DNA of 64,000 nt from Bacteroides caecigallinarum (lineage in GTDB: Bacteria > Bacteroidota > Bacteroidia > Bacteroidales > Bacteroidaceae): NCBI RefSeq assembly GCF_016902295.1, contig NZ_JACJLQ010000001.1:122732-186731 (forward strand). Direction: 5' to 3'. Position numbers and translations under genes: made by a program. Of this stretch, positions 44,958 to 54,138 are shown in pieces (within the stretch, counting starts at the first letter, position 1; every line of letters starts with the position of its first letter). Under the pieces are notes generated by a model that did no database searches, was not told the origin of the DNA, and saw only the letters and a program-made list of their open reading frames with translations.

Positions 44958-46325
44958 CTATTGTGGAATATTATAATGTTTAAGTTTGTTGTATAGCGTT
45001 TTTCTGTCTATGCCAAGTATTGCGGCGGCTTTCGATTTGTTGTTGGCCGTTTGTTTCAGGGCATTGATGATGAGCTGTTTTTCGGCTTCTTCCTTGTTAA
45101 GCGTTGATATTGTGTTCCCCGTGTCTGCATTATTGTTGTTATGTTCTGTAAGTTCGTCTCCCAGTTCTACAGGTGTAATGAATTCACCTCGGGCAAGCAG
45201 TGTCGCTCTCTTTACTATATTCTTAAGCTGTCTCAGATTTCCCGGCCATGAATAGTTTTGGAGTATGGCATTTGCTGCCGCATCGAAACCAATCAGATTC
45301 TTGTCAAGTTCCTTGTTTGCCTGGTCTAAAAAGAAATTTGCAAACAGAAGTATGTCTTCGCGGCGTTCGTTAAGCGACGGCATGCGTAATGTGAACTCGT
45401 TGATTCGGTGATAAAGGTCTTCTCTGAAACTGCCTTTTGCTATGGCTTCTTTCAGATTTTCATTGGTTGCGCTTATCAGCCTTACATCTACCTCAATTTC
45501 CTTAGTAGAGCCTATCTTCCTTATCCTTCTTTCCTGGAGGGCACGTAACAGCTGTACTTGTACCTCATAGCTGAGGTTACCTATTTCGTCGAGGAAAAGT
45601 GTACCGCCGTTTGCTTCTTCAAAGGCTCCTGTCTTGTCGGTAAGCGCTCCGGTGAATGAACCTTTTACATGTCCGAAGAATTCGGATGCTGCAAGGTCTT
45701 TGGGGATTGAGCCACAGTCGATAGCTATGAAAGGCTTTTCACCTCGCTTGCTGAGCTGGTGAATGCGATGGGCAACATACTCTTTTCCTGTTCCGCTTGC
45801 CCCGCTAATAAGGACAGACATTTGCGTAGGGGCCACGAGGTTTACATAGCTGAACAGTTTTTGCGCGGCCTCGCTTTCGCCTTCAAGGAAATTATTCTTG
45901 TAATTGTCGGTTTTTGATGGATTTGAAGCGTCTTTCTTGCCGGCAGTGTCTTTCCTGTTTTTCGATGATTCTAATGCTTCGTTTATTTTATTTAATAGTT
46001 CATCCGGTTGTACAGGTTTCTTGATATAGTCTGTAGCGCCAAGTTTCATGGCTGTTACGGCATTCTGGATTTCTCCGTAGCTTGTCATCATTATGAATGG
46101 CGCGAATATTTCAAGGTCTCTCATCCACGTAAGCAGCTGCATCCCGTCATGGTCAGGTAATCTTAAATCGGAAAGAATCAAACTGAAGTCATTTGATGTA
46201 ATCAGTTTTCTGGCCTTTGCGCATGTGCCGGCTGTCTGTACATCAAAACCTTTCTTTCCTAACCAGGTCTTAAGCATGGTGGAAAAAGTTATGTCGTCTT
46301 CAACTATTAATATTGACGGAATCAT
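44958..46325 (-). CDS. Sigma-54-dependent NtrC-type response regulator
   Basis: The 455-residue protein has three domains. The receiver (1-118) has the phosphoacceptor Asp53 in ILSDLRLPDHDG. The AAA+ sigma-54 activator domain has Walker A GASGTGKEYVAHRIH, the sigma-54 contact loop GSFTGA (usual GAFTGA) in SFTGALTDKTGAFEEANGGT, and Walker B TLFLDEIGNL. A Fis-type HTH closes it (NKSKAAAILGIDRKTLYNKL). It needs RpoN. No histidine kinase gene is next to it, so its partner is elsewhere. Targets are unknown; envelope or nitrogen functions are usual for the family. Confidence 0.95.
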   Translation of the reverse strand: MIPSILIVEDDITFSTMLKTWLGKKGFDVQTAGTCAKARKLITSNDFSLILSDLRLPDHDGMQLLTWMRDLEIFAPFIMMTSYGEIQNAVTAMKLGATDYIKKPVQPDELLNKINEALESSKNRKDTAGKKDASNPSKTDNYKNNFLEGESEAAQKLFSYVNLVAPTQMSVLISGASGTGKEYVAHRIHQLSKRGEKPFIAIDCGSIPKDLAASEFFGHVKGSFTGALTDKTGAFEEANGGTLFLDEIGNLSYEVQVQLLRALQERRIRKIGSTKEIEVDVRLISATNENLKEAIAKGSFREDLYHRINEFTLRMPSLNERREDILLFANFFLDQANKELDKNLIGFDAAANAILQNYSWPGNLRQLKNIVKRATLLARGEFITPVELGDELTEHNNNNADTGNTISTLNKEEAEKQLIINALKQTANNKSKAAAILGIDRKTLYNKLKHYNIPQ

Positions 46326-46591
46326 ATATTTTTGATATTTTATTCTACAAAGTTAATCTATATATTTAATCTTATTGGCTTTAGCATTCTTATTTTTATA
46401 AATATTATGCAATGCTGTTAGCACAAATGCCTTTTTTTGTTTTTGTTATATGTTTGCTGGTATGGGACAATCTGACATTTGTTACTTTTTCTTATGATTT
46501 ATTGCAACCCTACTTTTGTTAAGAATTAAAATTCTGTCTATCTTTGTTTCCGCATTTTTATGATTTTATACATATAATAGACTGCTGAAAA

Positions 46592-47668
46592 ATGAAAAGA
46601 TTATATTCATTGATATTCATATTGTTTGCCGTTGCTGTGTGCGTTAATGCCCAACCGCAAATATCATTCGATAATACTTCAAAAGACTTGGGATACATCC
46701 TTTGGCGTAATCCTGTATCTGTAAAATATTCTTTTACGAACACAGGCGACAAACCTTTGGTTATATCCAATGTAACCGTATCGTGCGGATGTATGCAGGC
46801 CGATTGGACTAAAGAGCCGATAGCCGTAGGGGCAAAAGGTGAAGTTACTGCAGTATTTGATGCTGAGGCCATAGGTAAGTTCTACAAGGAAGTTGGAGTG
46901 TATTGCAATGCCTCGAACGTTCCTCTTTATCTTGATTTCTCGGGCGAGGTTACCGCCGACTCGAAGGATTATGCCTTTACTCATAAGTATAGCTATGGAG
47001 CGGTGAGGACAAATGAAGATGAAATAGTTTTCGACGATGTGAATAAGGGTGATAAACCGCAGTTTGAAATCCTGGTGGCAAACACTTCGAATAAAGCCTA
47101 TAATCCGGTATTGATGCATCTGCCTCCTTATCTTTCGGCAAAGGCAGAGCCTGAAACTTTGGGTTCGCAAAAGAACGGAAAGATAACTGTTACGCTTGAC
47201 ACGGAAAAATTGCCTAAACTTGGAATAACACGTACTACTGTTTTCCTTTCAAGGTTTATGGGTGATAAGGTTAACAGCGAAAATGAGATACCTGTATCCA
47301 TAGTATTGTTGCCTGACCTTACCGGACAGACTGATTTCCAGAAAAATAACCCTCCTGTTGCGGAATTAAGCTCTAAAGTTCTTGATTTCCACGGGCTGAA
47401 ATCAAAACAGAAGAAGACTCAAACTATTATTATCACAAACAAAGGTAATTCCAATCTTGAAATAATGGACTTGCAGGTGTTTACGATGGCCTTGAATGTG
47501 AAACTTAACAAGAGTGTTATCAAGCCGGGCGAATCTGCCAAAATGAAAGTTACAGTCCTGGCTAATAATCTTTCACGCTCAAAAGGCAAGCCACGAGTAC
47601 TGATGATAACAAACGATCCAAAGAGTCCTAAGATAACCATAAGCATAAATGCCGACGTGATAAAATGA
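46592..47668 (+). CDS. DUF1573 domain secreted protein
   Basis: The 358-residue protein has a signal peptide (MKRLYSLIFILFAVAVCVNA Q) and three DUF1573/ASPM-SPD-2-Hydin-like beta-sandwich repeats. The first starts ISFDNTSKDLGYILWRNPVS VKYSFTNTGDKPLVISNVTV SCGCMQADW, with the typical SCGC. The last contains KKTQTIIITNKGNSNLEIMD. Such proteins are abundant in Bacteroidetes and their role is unknown. It is 57 bases upstream of meaB and may be co-transcribed. Confidence 0.82.
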   Translation: MKRLYSLIFILFAVAVCVNAQPQISFDNTSKDLGYILWRNPVSVKYSFTNTGDKPLVISNVTVSCGCMQADWTKEPIAVGAKGEVTAVFDAEAIGKFYKEVGVYCNASNVPLYLDFSGEVTADSKDYAFTHKYSYGAVRTNEDEIVFDDVNKGDKPQFEILVANTSNKAYNPVLMHLPPYLSAKAEPETLGSQKNGKITVTLDTEKLPKLGITRTTVFLSRFMGDKVNSENEIPVSIVLLPDLTGQTDFQKNNPPVAELSSKVLDFHGLKSKQKKTQTIIITNKGNSNLEIMDLQVFTMALNVKLNKSVIKPGESAKMKVTVLANNLSRSKGKPRVLMITNDPKSPKITISINADVIK

Positions 47669-47725
47669 TATGGTTTTCGGTTACGGAACAATACAGACTT
47701 ATTAACCATTAAATATATTACCATT

Positions 47726-48829
47726 ATGGAACATCCTGAAAACAATGAAGAATATAAGGGCTTGACTGTAAATCAGGGAGTGGAGCAGCCTTCGATTGTA
47801 AATCCTTATATAAACCTCAGGAAGAGACCTAAGAAAAGACAGTTCTCTGTAGGTGAATATGTAGAAGGTATAGTGAAAGGTGATATCACCATGTTGAGCC
47901 GTGCTGTAACTTTGGTTGAGAGCATTAAACCTGAACATCAGACGATTGCTCAGGAGGTGATAGAGAAATGTCTGCCTTATTCCGGCAATTCTGTCAGGGT
48001 TGGGATCAGTGGTGTTCCCGGAGCCGGAAAGAGTACTTCTATTGATGTTTTCGGACTTCATGTTCTCGAAGAAAAGGGAGGTAAACTTGCTGTTTTGGCT
48101 ATCGACCCGAGTAGTGAACGCTCTAAAGGTAGTATTCTTGGCGACAAGACCAGAATGGAGAAACTCTCCGTTCATCCTAAATCATTTATCCGTCCCAGCC
48201 CGTCTGCCGGTTCGCTTGGAGGCGTTGCCCGTAAAACACGTGAAACCATAATATTATGCGAAGCTGCAGGATTCGACAAGATTTTTGTTGAGACTGTTGG
48301 TGTAGGCCAGAGTGAGACCGCTGTTCATTCTATGGTTGATTTTTTCCTTCTCATACAGCTTGCCGGTACCGGTGACGAACTGCAGGGCATCAAGAGAGGT
48401 ATAATGGAAATGGCTGATGGAATAGTTATTAATAAGGCTGACGGCAATAATGTGGAGAAAGCTAAACTTGCCGCCGCACATTTCCGTAATGCTCTTCACC
48501 TTTTCCCCGCTCCTGAATCGGGATGGACACCACAGGTGCTTACGTACTCCGGATTTTATAACATTGGCGTAAAGGAAATATGGGATATGGTGTACAACTA
48601 TATTGATTTCGTCAAGAAAAACGGATATTTCGATTACAGACGAAACGAACAGGCCAAATATTGGATGTACGAAACTATTAACGAACATCTTCGCGACAGT
48701 TTCTATCAGGACCCGTTGATAGCCGACATGCTCGAAATCAAGGAAAGAGAGGTCTTGAGCGGACAGGCCACATCATTTACAGCGGCAAAAAAACTGCTGG
48801 ATGTTTATTTTAATCAACTGAAGAAGTAA
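47726..48829 (+). CDS. meaB: Methylmalonyl-CoA mutase-associated GTPase MeaB
   Basis: A G3E GTPase chaperone that protects and loads cobalamin on methylmalonyl-CoA mutase. The P-loop is VGISGVPGAGKSTSIDVFGL (about 90-110). The DPSSERSKGSILGDKTRMEK and FIRPSPSAGSLGGVARKTRE blocks are MeaB hallmarks, and IVINKADGNN gives the NKAD base-specificity motif. Length 367 aa is normal. No mutase is in this window. Its presence suggests succinate-propionate metabolism, as in most Bacteroidales. Confidence 0.95.
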   Translation: MEHPENNEEYKGLTVNQGVEQPSIVNPYINLRKRPKKRQFSVGEYVEGIVKGDITMLSRAVTLVESIKPEHQTIAQEVIEKCLPYSGNSVRVGISGVPGAGKSTSIDVFGLHVLEEKGGKLAVLAIDPSSERSKGSILGDKTRMEKLSVHPKSFIRPSPSAGSLGGVARKTRETIILCEAAGFDKIFVETVGVGQSETAVHSMVDFFLLIQLAGTGDELQGIKRGIMEMADGIVINKADGNNVEKAKLAAAHFRNALHLFPAPESGWTPQVLTYSGFYNIGVKEIWDMVYNYIDFVKKNGYFDYRRNEQAKYWMYETINEHLRDSFYQDPLIADMLEIKEREVLSGQATSFTAAKKLLDVYFNQLKK

Positions 48830-48844
48830 ATTTAGTATAATTAT

Positions 48845-51800
48845 ATGCAGGATTTTGTTCATCTACATGTTCATACACAGTACTCTATACTTGACGGACA
48901 GGCTTCAATCCCTAAGTTAGTTGACAAGGCAATAGCAAATGGAATGCGAGGCATTGCCGTGACTGACCATGGTGCCATGTTCGGCATAAAAGAGTTTTTT
49001 AATTATGTAAATAAGAAAAACGGAGGAACAAATGGCGAAATCAAGGATTTGAAGAAGAAAATTGCAGCTCTTGAGAAGGGAGAAACTGAATCTGAAAATC
49101 CTGAAGAAGAGCTGGCAGAATGCAGAAAACAGTTGCAGGCTGCTCAGGAAAAGCTGTTTAAACCTATCATAGGCTGTGAAATGTATGTGGCACGCCGTGG
49201 ACTTAAAGACAAAGATGGAAAGCAAGACCAGAGCGGTTACCACCTTGTAGTGTTGGCAAAGAACCTGAAAGGTTATCACAACCTTATCAAATTAGTGTCG
49301 AAGGCATGGACTAAGGGTTTCTACATGCGTCCGCGTACCGACCGGACGGAACTTGAAAAATATCATGAAGGCCTGATTGTGTGTTCTGCGTGTTTGGGTG
49401 GTGAAATCCCTAAAAGAATTACTGCTGGACAGTTTGAGGAAGCTGAAGAGGCAATACAATGGTATAAGAATCTGTTTGGCGATGATTATTATCTGGAATT
49501 GCAGCGCCATAAGGCTACTGTCCCGAGGGCCAACCATGAGGCGTATAGGTTACAGCAAGTGGTGAACGCCAAACTCCTTGAATATTCCAAGAAATATAAT
49601 ATTAAGCTGGTTTGTACCAACGACGTGCATTTTGTGGATGAAGAGAATGCCGAGGCTCACGACCGTCTTATCTGTCTGAGTACCGGTAAGGATCTTGACG
49701 ACCCTAACCGTATGCTATATACCAAGCAGGAATGGATGAAGACTCGTGAGGAAATGAACGAGATATTTGCTGACGTCCCTGAAGCCTTGTCCAATACTGT
49801 GGATATATGCAATAGCGTGGAATTCTATTCAATAGATAATCCGCCTATCATGCCGACTTTTGAGATTCCTAAAGATTTTGGCACAGAGGAGGAATATCGT
49901 CAGAAGTTCACTGAGAAAGACTTGTTCGACGAGTTTACACAGGACGAGAATGGAAATGTGGTGATGGACGAGGCGTCTGCAAATGCCAAGATAAAGAGAT
50001 TGGGCGGATACGAGAAACTTTATCGTATAAAACTGGAAGCCGACTATCTTGCAAAGTTGGCATACGACGGTGCCAAACGCAGATATGGCGAAGTCTTGAA
50101 CGAGGAAGTGAGCGAGCGAATAAAGTTCGAGCTGCATATTATGAAGACAATGGGTTTCCCGGGATACTTCCTCATTGTACAGGACTTTATTTCTGCCGCG
50201 AGAAACAAACTTGATGTGTCTGTCGGTCCTGGACGTGGTTCTGCCGCAGGTTCGGCTGTAGCATATTGTCTTGGTATTACTCAGATTGACCCTATAAAAT
50301 ACGACCTTCTGTTTGAACGTTTCCTTAACCCGGACCGTATCTCACTTCCTGATATTGATGTCGATTTTGATGATGACGGACGCGGACGAGTCCTCAATTG
50401 GGTTACCGAGAAATACGGTCAGGAAAAGGTCGCACATATTATTACATACGGTACAATGGCCACTAAGCTTGCCATCAAGGACGTGGCTCGTGTTCAGAAA
50501 CTTCCGTTGTCCGAATCAGACCGATTGTGTAAGCTGGTTCCGGACAAGATACCCGACAAGAAACTTAATCTTCCTAACGCCATAGCATACGTGCCCGAAC
50601 TTCAGGCGGCAGAGGTATCTACAGATCCTGTCTTGAGGGATACAATCAAGTACGCGAAGATGCTTGAGGGTAACGTGCGCAATACTGGTGTGCATGCCTG
50701 CGGTACAATCATTTGTCGTGATGATATTACGGACTGGGTTCCTGTAAGTACGGCCGATGATAAGGAAACGGGCGAAAAGATGCTTGTCACTCAGTACGAA
50801 GGTTCTGTTATCGAGGATACCGGCCTTATCAAGATGGACTTCCTCGGGCTGAAAACATTGTCCATAATTAAGGAGGCACTCGAAAATATCAAGCATAGTA
50901 AGGGTATAATTCTGAATATCGACGAGATACCTATTGACGACCCTGCTACGTATCAGCTTTATAGTGACGGAAGAACTATCGGTACATTCCAGTTTGAATC
51001 GGCCGGTATGCAGAAATATTTGAGGGAACTTGAACCTTCAACTTTCGAGGACTTGATTGCCATGAATGCCCTGTATCGTCCGGGACCTATGGATTATATA
51101 CCTGACTTTATCGACCGTAAGCACGGACGTAAGCCTATTGAGTACGATATACCGATTATGGAGAAGTATCTTAAGGATACGTATGGTATTACCGTTTATC
51201 AAGAGCAGGTCATGTTGCTGTCGCGTCTGCTTGCGGATTTTACACGTGGAGAGTCTGATGCCCTCCGTAAGGCCATGGGTAAGAAGCTACGTGATAAGCT
51301 GGACCACATGAAGCCTAAGTTTATCGAAGGAGGTAAAAAGAACGGACATGACCCACAGGTACTTGAGAAAATATGGGCAGACTGGGAAAAGTTTGCGTCG
51401 TATGCTTTCAATAAGTCGCATGCTACATGCTATTCATGGGTAGCTTATCAGACTGCATATCTTAAGGCTAACTATCCTTCGGAATATATGGCTGCCACTA
51501 TGAGCCGAAACATTGCCAACATAACTGAAATCACAAAGCTGATGGACGAATGCAAGGCTACCGGCATTAATGTATTGGGACCTGACGTGAACGAAAGTGA
51601 ATTGAAATTCTCTGTAAACAGCCGTGGAGACATACGTTTCGGTATGGGAGCTGTGAAAGGTGTAGGTGAGTCCGCTGTACAGTGTATCCTGGATGAACGA
51701 AGGAAAAATGGTGAATTCAAGAATATATTTGATTTTGTACAGAGGGTAAACCTGTCATCGTGCAACAGAAAGAATATTGAAAATTTGGCTTTGGCAGGAG

Positions 51801-52642
51801 GTTTTGACAGTTTCCCCGGAATAAAGCGTGAAGATTTCTTTGTGAAAAATGCAAAGGATGAGACTTTCGTTGAAATACTTGTGAGATACGGAAATAAATA
51901 TCAGGTGGACAAGGCCGCTGCCACTAACTCTCTTTTCGGTGGAGAAATGGCTGTAGAGATTGCAACTCCAGAGATTGTACCTGCACAGGCATGGAGCGAT
52001 TTGGAACGCCTCAACCGCGAGCGTGAACTTGTAGGAATATATCTTTCTGCACATCCTTTGGATGAATATGCTGTTGTATTGGAGAATGTCTGCAATACGC
52101 ACATGATAGATTTGGCCGATCTCGCTCCGTTGCAGAACAGGGATCTTATACTTGGAGGAATAGTGACAGGTGTGCGCGAAGGATATACTAAGACCGGAAA
52201 ACCGTATGGAGTAGCTAAGGTTGAGGATTATTCCGGAGTGGCTGAATTTGCGTTTTTTGGCAATGAATGGGTGGAAAAGAAAAACTTTTTCAGCGAGGGA
52301 ATGTTCTTGTATATGCATGGGAAATGTCAGCCTAAACAGTGGAAGCAGGATGAATGGGAAGTAAAGATAAATACCATTGAACTGTTGCCGGATGTGAAGG
52401 AGAGGGTGATTGAACGTCTGACTGTAAAAGCGCCGCTCTCTTCGATTGATGATGAATTTATTGCTGAATTCGGTTCTTTAGTAAAGGAAAATCCGGGAAA
52501 TACTGAACTATTGTTCTATATTGTTGACGATGACGGACAGATGCATGTAAATCTTTCTTCACGTACGGTTAAGATTTCTGTACAAAAAGATTTGATTAAT
52601 TATTTAAAATCGCAATCACAGTTGGACTATAAAATAAATTAG
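48845..52642 (+). CDS. dnaE: DNA polymerase III alpha subunit
   Basis: The 1265-residue replicative polymerase has the N-terminal PHP domain (HLHVHTQYSILDGQASIPKL, residues about 5-24). The polymerase catalytic aspartates are in the motif DIDVDFDDDGRGRVLNWV (about 500-517). The fingers/thumb block AYCLGITQIDPIKYDLLFER FLNPDRISLP, VYQEQVMLLSRLLADFTRGE SDALRKAMGKK and a C-terminal OB domain (IVTGVREGYTKTGKPYGVAK VEDYSG) follow. It starts 15 bases after meaB. The PHP start keeps the metal-site HxH. It is the DnaE1-type replicase, with the short insertion (LKKKIAALEKGETESENPEE) common in Bacteroidetes. Confidence 0.97.
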   Translation: MQDFVHLHVHTQYSILDGQASIPKLVDKAIANGMRGIAVTDHGAMFGIKEFFNYVNKKNGGTNGEIKDLKKKIAALEKGETESENPEEELAECRKQLQAAQEKLFKPIIGCEMYVARRGLKDKDGKQDQSGYHLVVLAKNLKGYHNLIKLVSKAWTKGFYMRPRTDRTELEKYHEGLIVCSACLGGEIPKRITAGQFEEAEEAIQWYKNLFGDDYYLELQRHKATVPRANHEAYRLQQVVNAKLLEYSKKYNIKLVCTNDVHFVDEENAEAHDRLICLSTGKDLDDPNRMLYTKQEWMKTREEMNEIFADVPEALSNTVDICNSVEFYSIDNPPIMPTFEIPKDFGTEEEYRQKFTEKDLFDEFTQDENGNVVMDEASANAKIKRLGGYEKLYRIKLEADYLAKLAYDGAKRRYGEVLNEEVSERIKFELHIMKTMGFPGYFLIVQDFISAARNKLDVSVGPGRGSAAGSAVAYCLGITQIDPIKYDLLFERFLNPDRISLPDIDVDFDDDGRGRVLNWVTEKYGQEKVAHIITYGTMATKLAIKDVARVQKLPLSESDRLCKLVPDKIPDKKLNLPNAIAYVPELQAAEVSTDPVLRDTIKYAKMLEGNVRNTGVHACGTIICRDDITDWVPVSTADDKETGEKMLVTQYEGSVIEDTGLIKMDFLGLKTLSIIKEALENIKHSKGIILNIDEIPIDDPATYQLYSDGRTIGTFQFESAGMQKYLRELEPSTFEDLIAMNALYRPGPMDYIPDFIDRKHGRKPIEYDIPIMEKYLKDTYGITVYQEQVMLLSRLLADFTRGESDALRKAMGKKLRDKLDHMKPKFIEGGKKNGHDPQVLEKIWADWEKFASYAFNKSHATCYSWVAYQTAYLKANYPSEYMAATMSRNIANITEITKLMDECKATGINVLGPDVNESELKFSVNSRGDIRFGMGAVKGVGESAVQCILDERRKNGEFKNIFDFVQRVNLSSCNRKNIENLALAGGFDSFPGIKREDFFVKNAKDETFVEILVRYGNKYQVDKAAATNSLFGGEMAVEIATPEIVPAQAWSDLERLNRERELVGIYLSAHPLDEYAVVLENVCNTHMIDLADLAPLQNRDLILGGIVTGVREGYTKTGKPYGVAKVEDYSGVAEFAFFGNEWVEKKNFFSEGMFLYMHGKCQPKQWKQDEWEVKINTIELLPDVKERVIERLTVKAPLSSIDDEFIAEFGSLVKENPGNTELLFYIVDDDGQMHVNLSSRTVKISVQKDLINYLKSQSQLDYKIN

Positions 52643-52644
52643 TC

Positions 52645-52652
52645 TATATTTG
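52645..52652 (+). promoter_or_regulatory. -7 element TATATTTG before trxA
   Basis: TATATTTG lies three bases past the dnaE stop codon, with TTGG about 20 bases upstream as a weak -33. It is 60 bases before trxA. The leader shares an ACAAACTTAAAAA string with thyA. Confidence 0.55.
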
Positions 52653-52711
52653 TCGCTTGGATATAACAAACAAATAAACATAATAACTCACAAACTTAAA
52701 AATTTAAAGTT

Positions 52712-53026
52712 ATGGCACTTAACATTACAGATCAGAATTTTGAAGAGATAATGGCAGAAGGTAAACCGGTAGTGTTGGATTTCTGGGCTACATGGTGTGG
52801 ACCTTGCAAACAGATAGCTCCATATATTGAGGAACTTGCCGAAGAATATAAGGATACAGTAAACATCGGTAAATGTGATGTTGACGAAAACTCAGATCTT
52901 CCAGCACAGTTCGGAGTACGTAACATCCCTACAGTACTTTTCATCAAGAACGGCGAAGTGGTTGAAAAACAGGTTGGTGCAACTACAAAGCAGGCTTTGG
53001 CTGAAAAATTGAAGTCAATTCTCTAA
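52712..53026 (+). CDS. trxA: Thioredoxin
   Basis: The 104-residue dithiol protein has the active site [19 protein letters not shown] (WCGPC, residues 29-33) and the cis-proline loop [15 protein letters not shown]. Length is standard. It has its own promoter after dnaE and may include the small acidic protein gene next to it. Confidence 0.97.
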   Translation: MALNITDQNFEEIMAEGKPVVLDFWATWCGPCKQIAPYIEELAEEYKDTVNIGKCDVDENSDLPAQFGVRNIPTVLFIKNGEVVEKQVGATTKQALAEKLKSIL

Positions 53027-53065
53027 ATAGCGCTGAACTTTTATTAATCATTAAAACTAAAAACT

Positions 53066-53401
53066 ATGGCAACTGATAACGATTTCTTGTTGGAAGACGA
53101 TGACGATGAAAAAACCATCGAATTCATTAAGAACTATTTGCCGCAAGAACTAAAGGAAAAGTTCACAGACGATGATTTGTATTATATATTCGACCTTATA
53201 GTAGAGTATTATACAAGCAGCGGATGTCTGGACGCTCAACCGGATGAGGAAGGATATATCAATATCGACCAGGATGAGATTGTTGATTATATTATCAAGG
53301 AATCTGCTGAGGACGGTATGGGCCCATACGAACCGGAAGATGTTTTCTTCGTTGTTCAAGGCGAAATGGAATACGGAAACCAATTGGGTGGTGTAGAATA
53401 A
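53066..53401 (+). CDS. Small acidic protein, conserved hypothetical
   Basis: The 111-residue protein is very acidic (DNDFLLEDDDDEKTIEFIKN), then an alpha/beta region ELKEKFTDDDLYYIFDLIVE YYTSSG and DIDQDEIVDYIIKESAEDG. It lies 39 bases after trxA. I have seen this type as a conserved hypothetical in Bacteroidales but cannot name a function. A terminator hairpin (53419-53457) follows. Confidence 0.7.
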   Translation: MATDNDFLLEDDDDEKTIEFIKNYLPQELKEKFTDDDLYYIFDLIVEYYTSSGCLDAQPDEEGYINIDQDEIVDYIIKESAEDGMGPYEPEDVFFVVQGEMEYGNQLGGVE

Positions 53402-53418
53402 AAAAATTCTTCATATAA

Positions 53419-53457
53419 AAAATGCTTCAAGGTATTTTCATATACTTTGAAGCATTT
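53419..53457 (+). terminator. Terminator after the small acidic gene
   Basis: AAATGCTTCAAGGTAT pairs with ATACTTTGAAGCATTT around a short loop, then a T-rich tail. It may act in both directions. Confidence 0.8.
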
Positions 53458-53505
53458 ATTTTGTATAACAGACTTATGTCCATATATCTGTAGATTTCAG
53501 TTTCT

Positions 53506-53949
53506 TCATTGTAGTGAAGAAGAAAAAGTGATTTCCGGATTAATTTCCTTTATTGTCTCGAGCATCATATCTCTGTTTTCCGGAGCCAGATATGTTTTCT
53601 TTCCGTTCTTGTCAATAATAACTGTATCATACGGAATATTCAGAGTGAATCTTTTCTTCTCTTTCAGAGCTATTATTTCCTTTATATCAAATATATTAAT
53701 GGATCTGTATTTGAAATCTCTGATGCTGAGATATTCATCGGCTATGCTATATTCTATGTGATATATTCGAATGCATGACGACAGAGCCATGAAAATGAAG
53801 CATGATATGAATGGAATGAGATTGTCAACGTTTCTTTCTGACAATAGTACCAGAACAATACATAATACTATCGCCGTGACAGAATACATCATGGACATCC
53901 ATACACAACCCTTTACCTTTTCCGACATTTGTGAACTGAAAGTTTTCAT
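53506..53949 (-). CDS. Two-helix membrane protein, PH-like, copy 1
   Basis: The 147-residue protein has two membrane segments (about 20-38 and 43-62) and a C-terminal soluble part with strands (IKEIIALKEKKRFTLNIPYD TVIIDKNGKKTYLAPENRDM). The layout recalls small bacterial membrane proteins with a PH-like domain, for example YdbS-like or DUF304-type, but I cannot fix the family. A close paralog lies at 63396-63826. A TATATTTG -7 element on the minus strand at 54027-54034 is followed by a TTTAAAC array in the presumed leader. Confidence 0.75.
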   Translation of the reverse strand: MKTFSSQMSEKVKGCVWMSMMYSVTAIVLCIVLVLLSERNVDNLIPFISCFIFMALSSCIRIYHIEYSIADEYLSIRDFKYRSINIFDIKEIIALKEKKRFTLNIPYDTVIIDKNGKKTYLAPENRDMMLETIKEINPEITFSSSLQ

Positions 53950-53971
53950 ATCGCCTGTTGTTTTAATTGTT

Positions 53972-54011
53972 TTTAAATGGTGTTTAAACGCTATTTAAAC
54001 GGTGTTTAAAT
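53972..54011. repeat. 11-bp phased TTTAAAC array, copy 3
   Basis: Four units TTTAAAT/TTTAAAC at 53972, 53983, 53994 and 54005 with spacers GGTG, GCTA, GGTG, exactly 11 bp apart. It sits between a -7 element and the start codon of the minus-strand membrane protein gene, inside the presumed leader. Confidence 0.9.
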
Positions 54012-54026
54012 ATCTTCTAAGTCTTA

Positions 54027-54034
54027 CAAATATA
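54027..54034 (-). promoter_or_regulatory. -7 element TATATTTG of membrane protein copy 1
   Basis: On the minus strand TATATTTG lies 78 bases upstream of the start at 53949, with the TTTAAAC array between. Confidence 0.5.
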
Positions 54035-54138
54035 TGGAAAAAACATGATTTATACATCTTTTAGCATTAAAAATGCAGCATTTACGTTTATAAATTGTTT
54101 CTTTATATGAACATGTAGGTTTAACCAAATCATACGGT

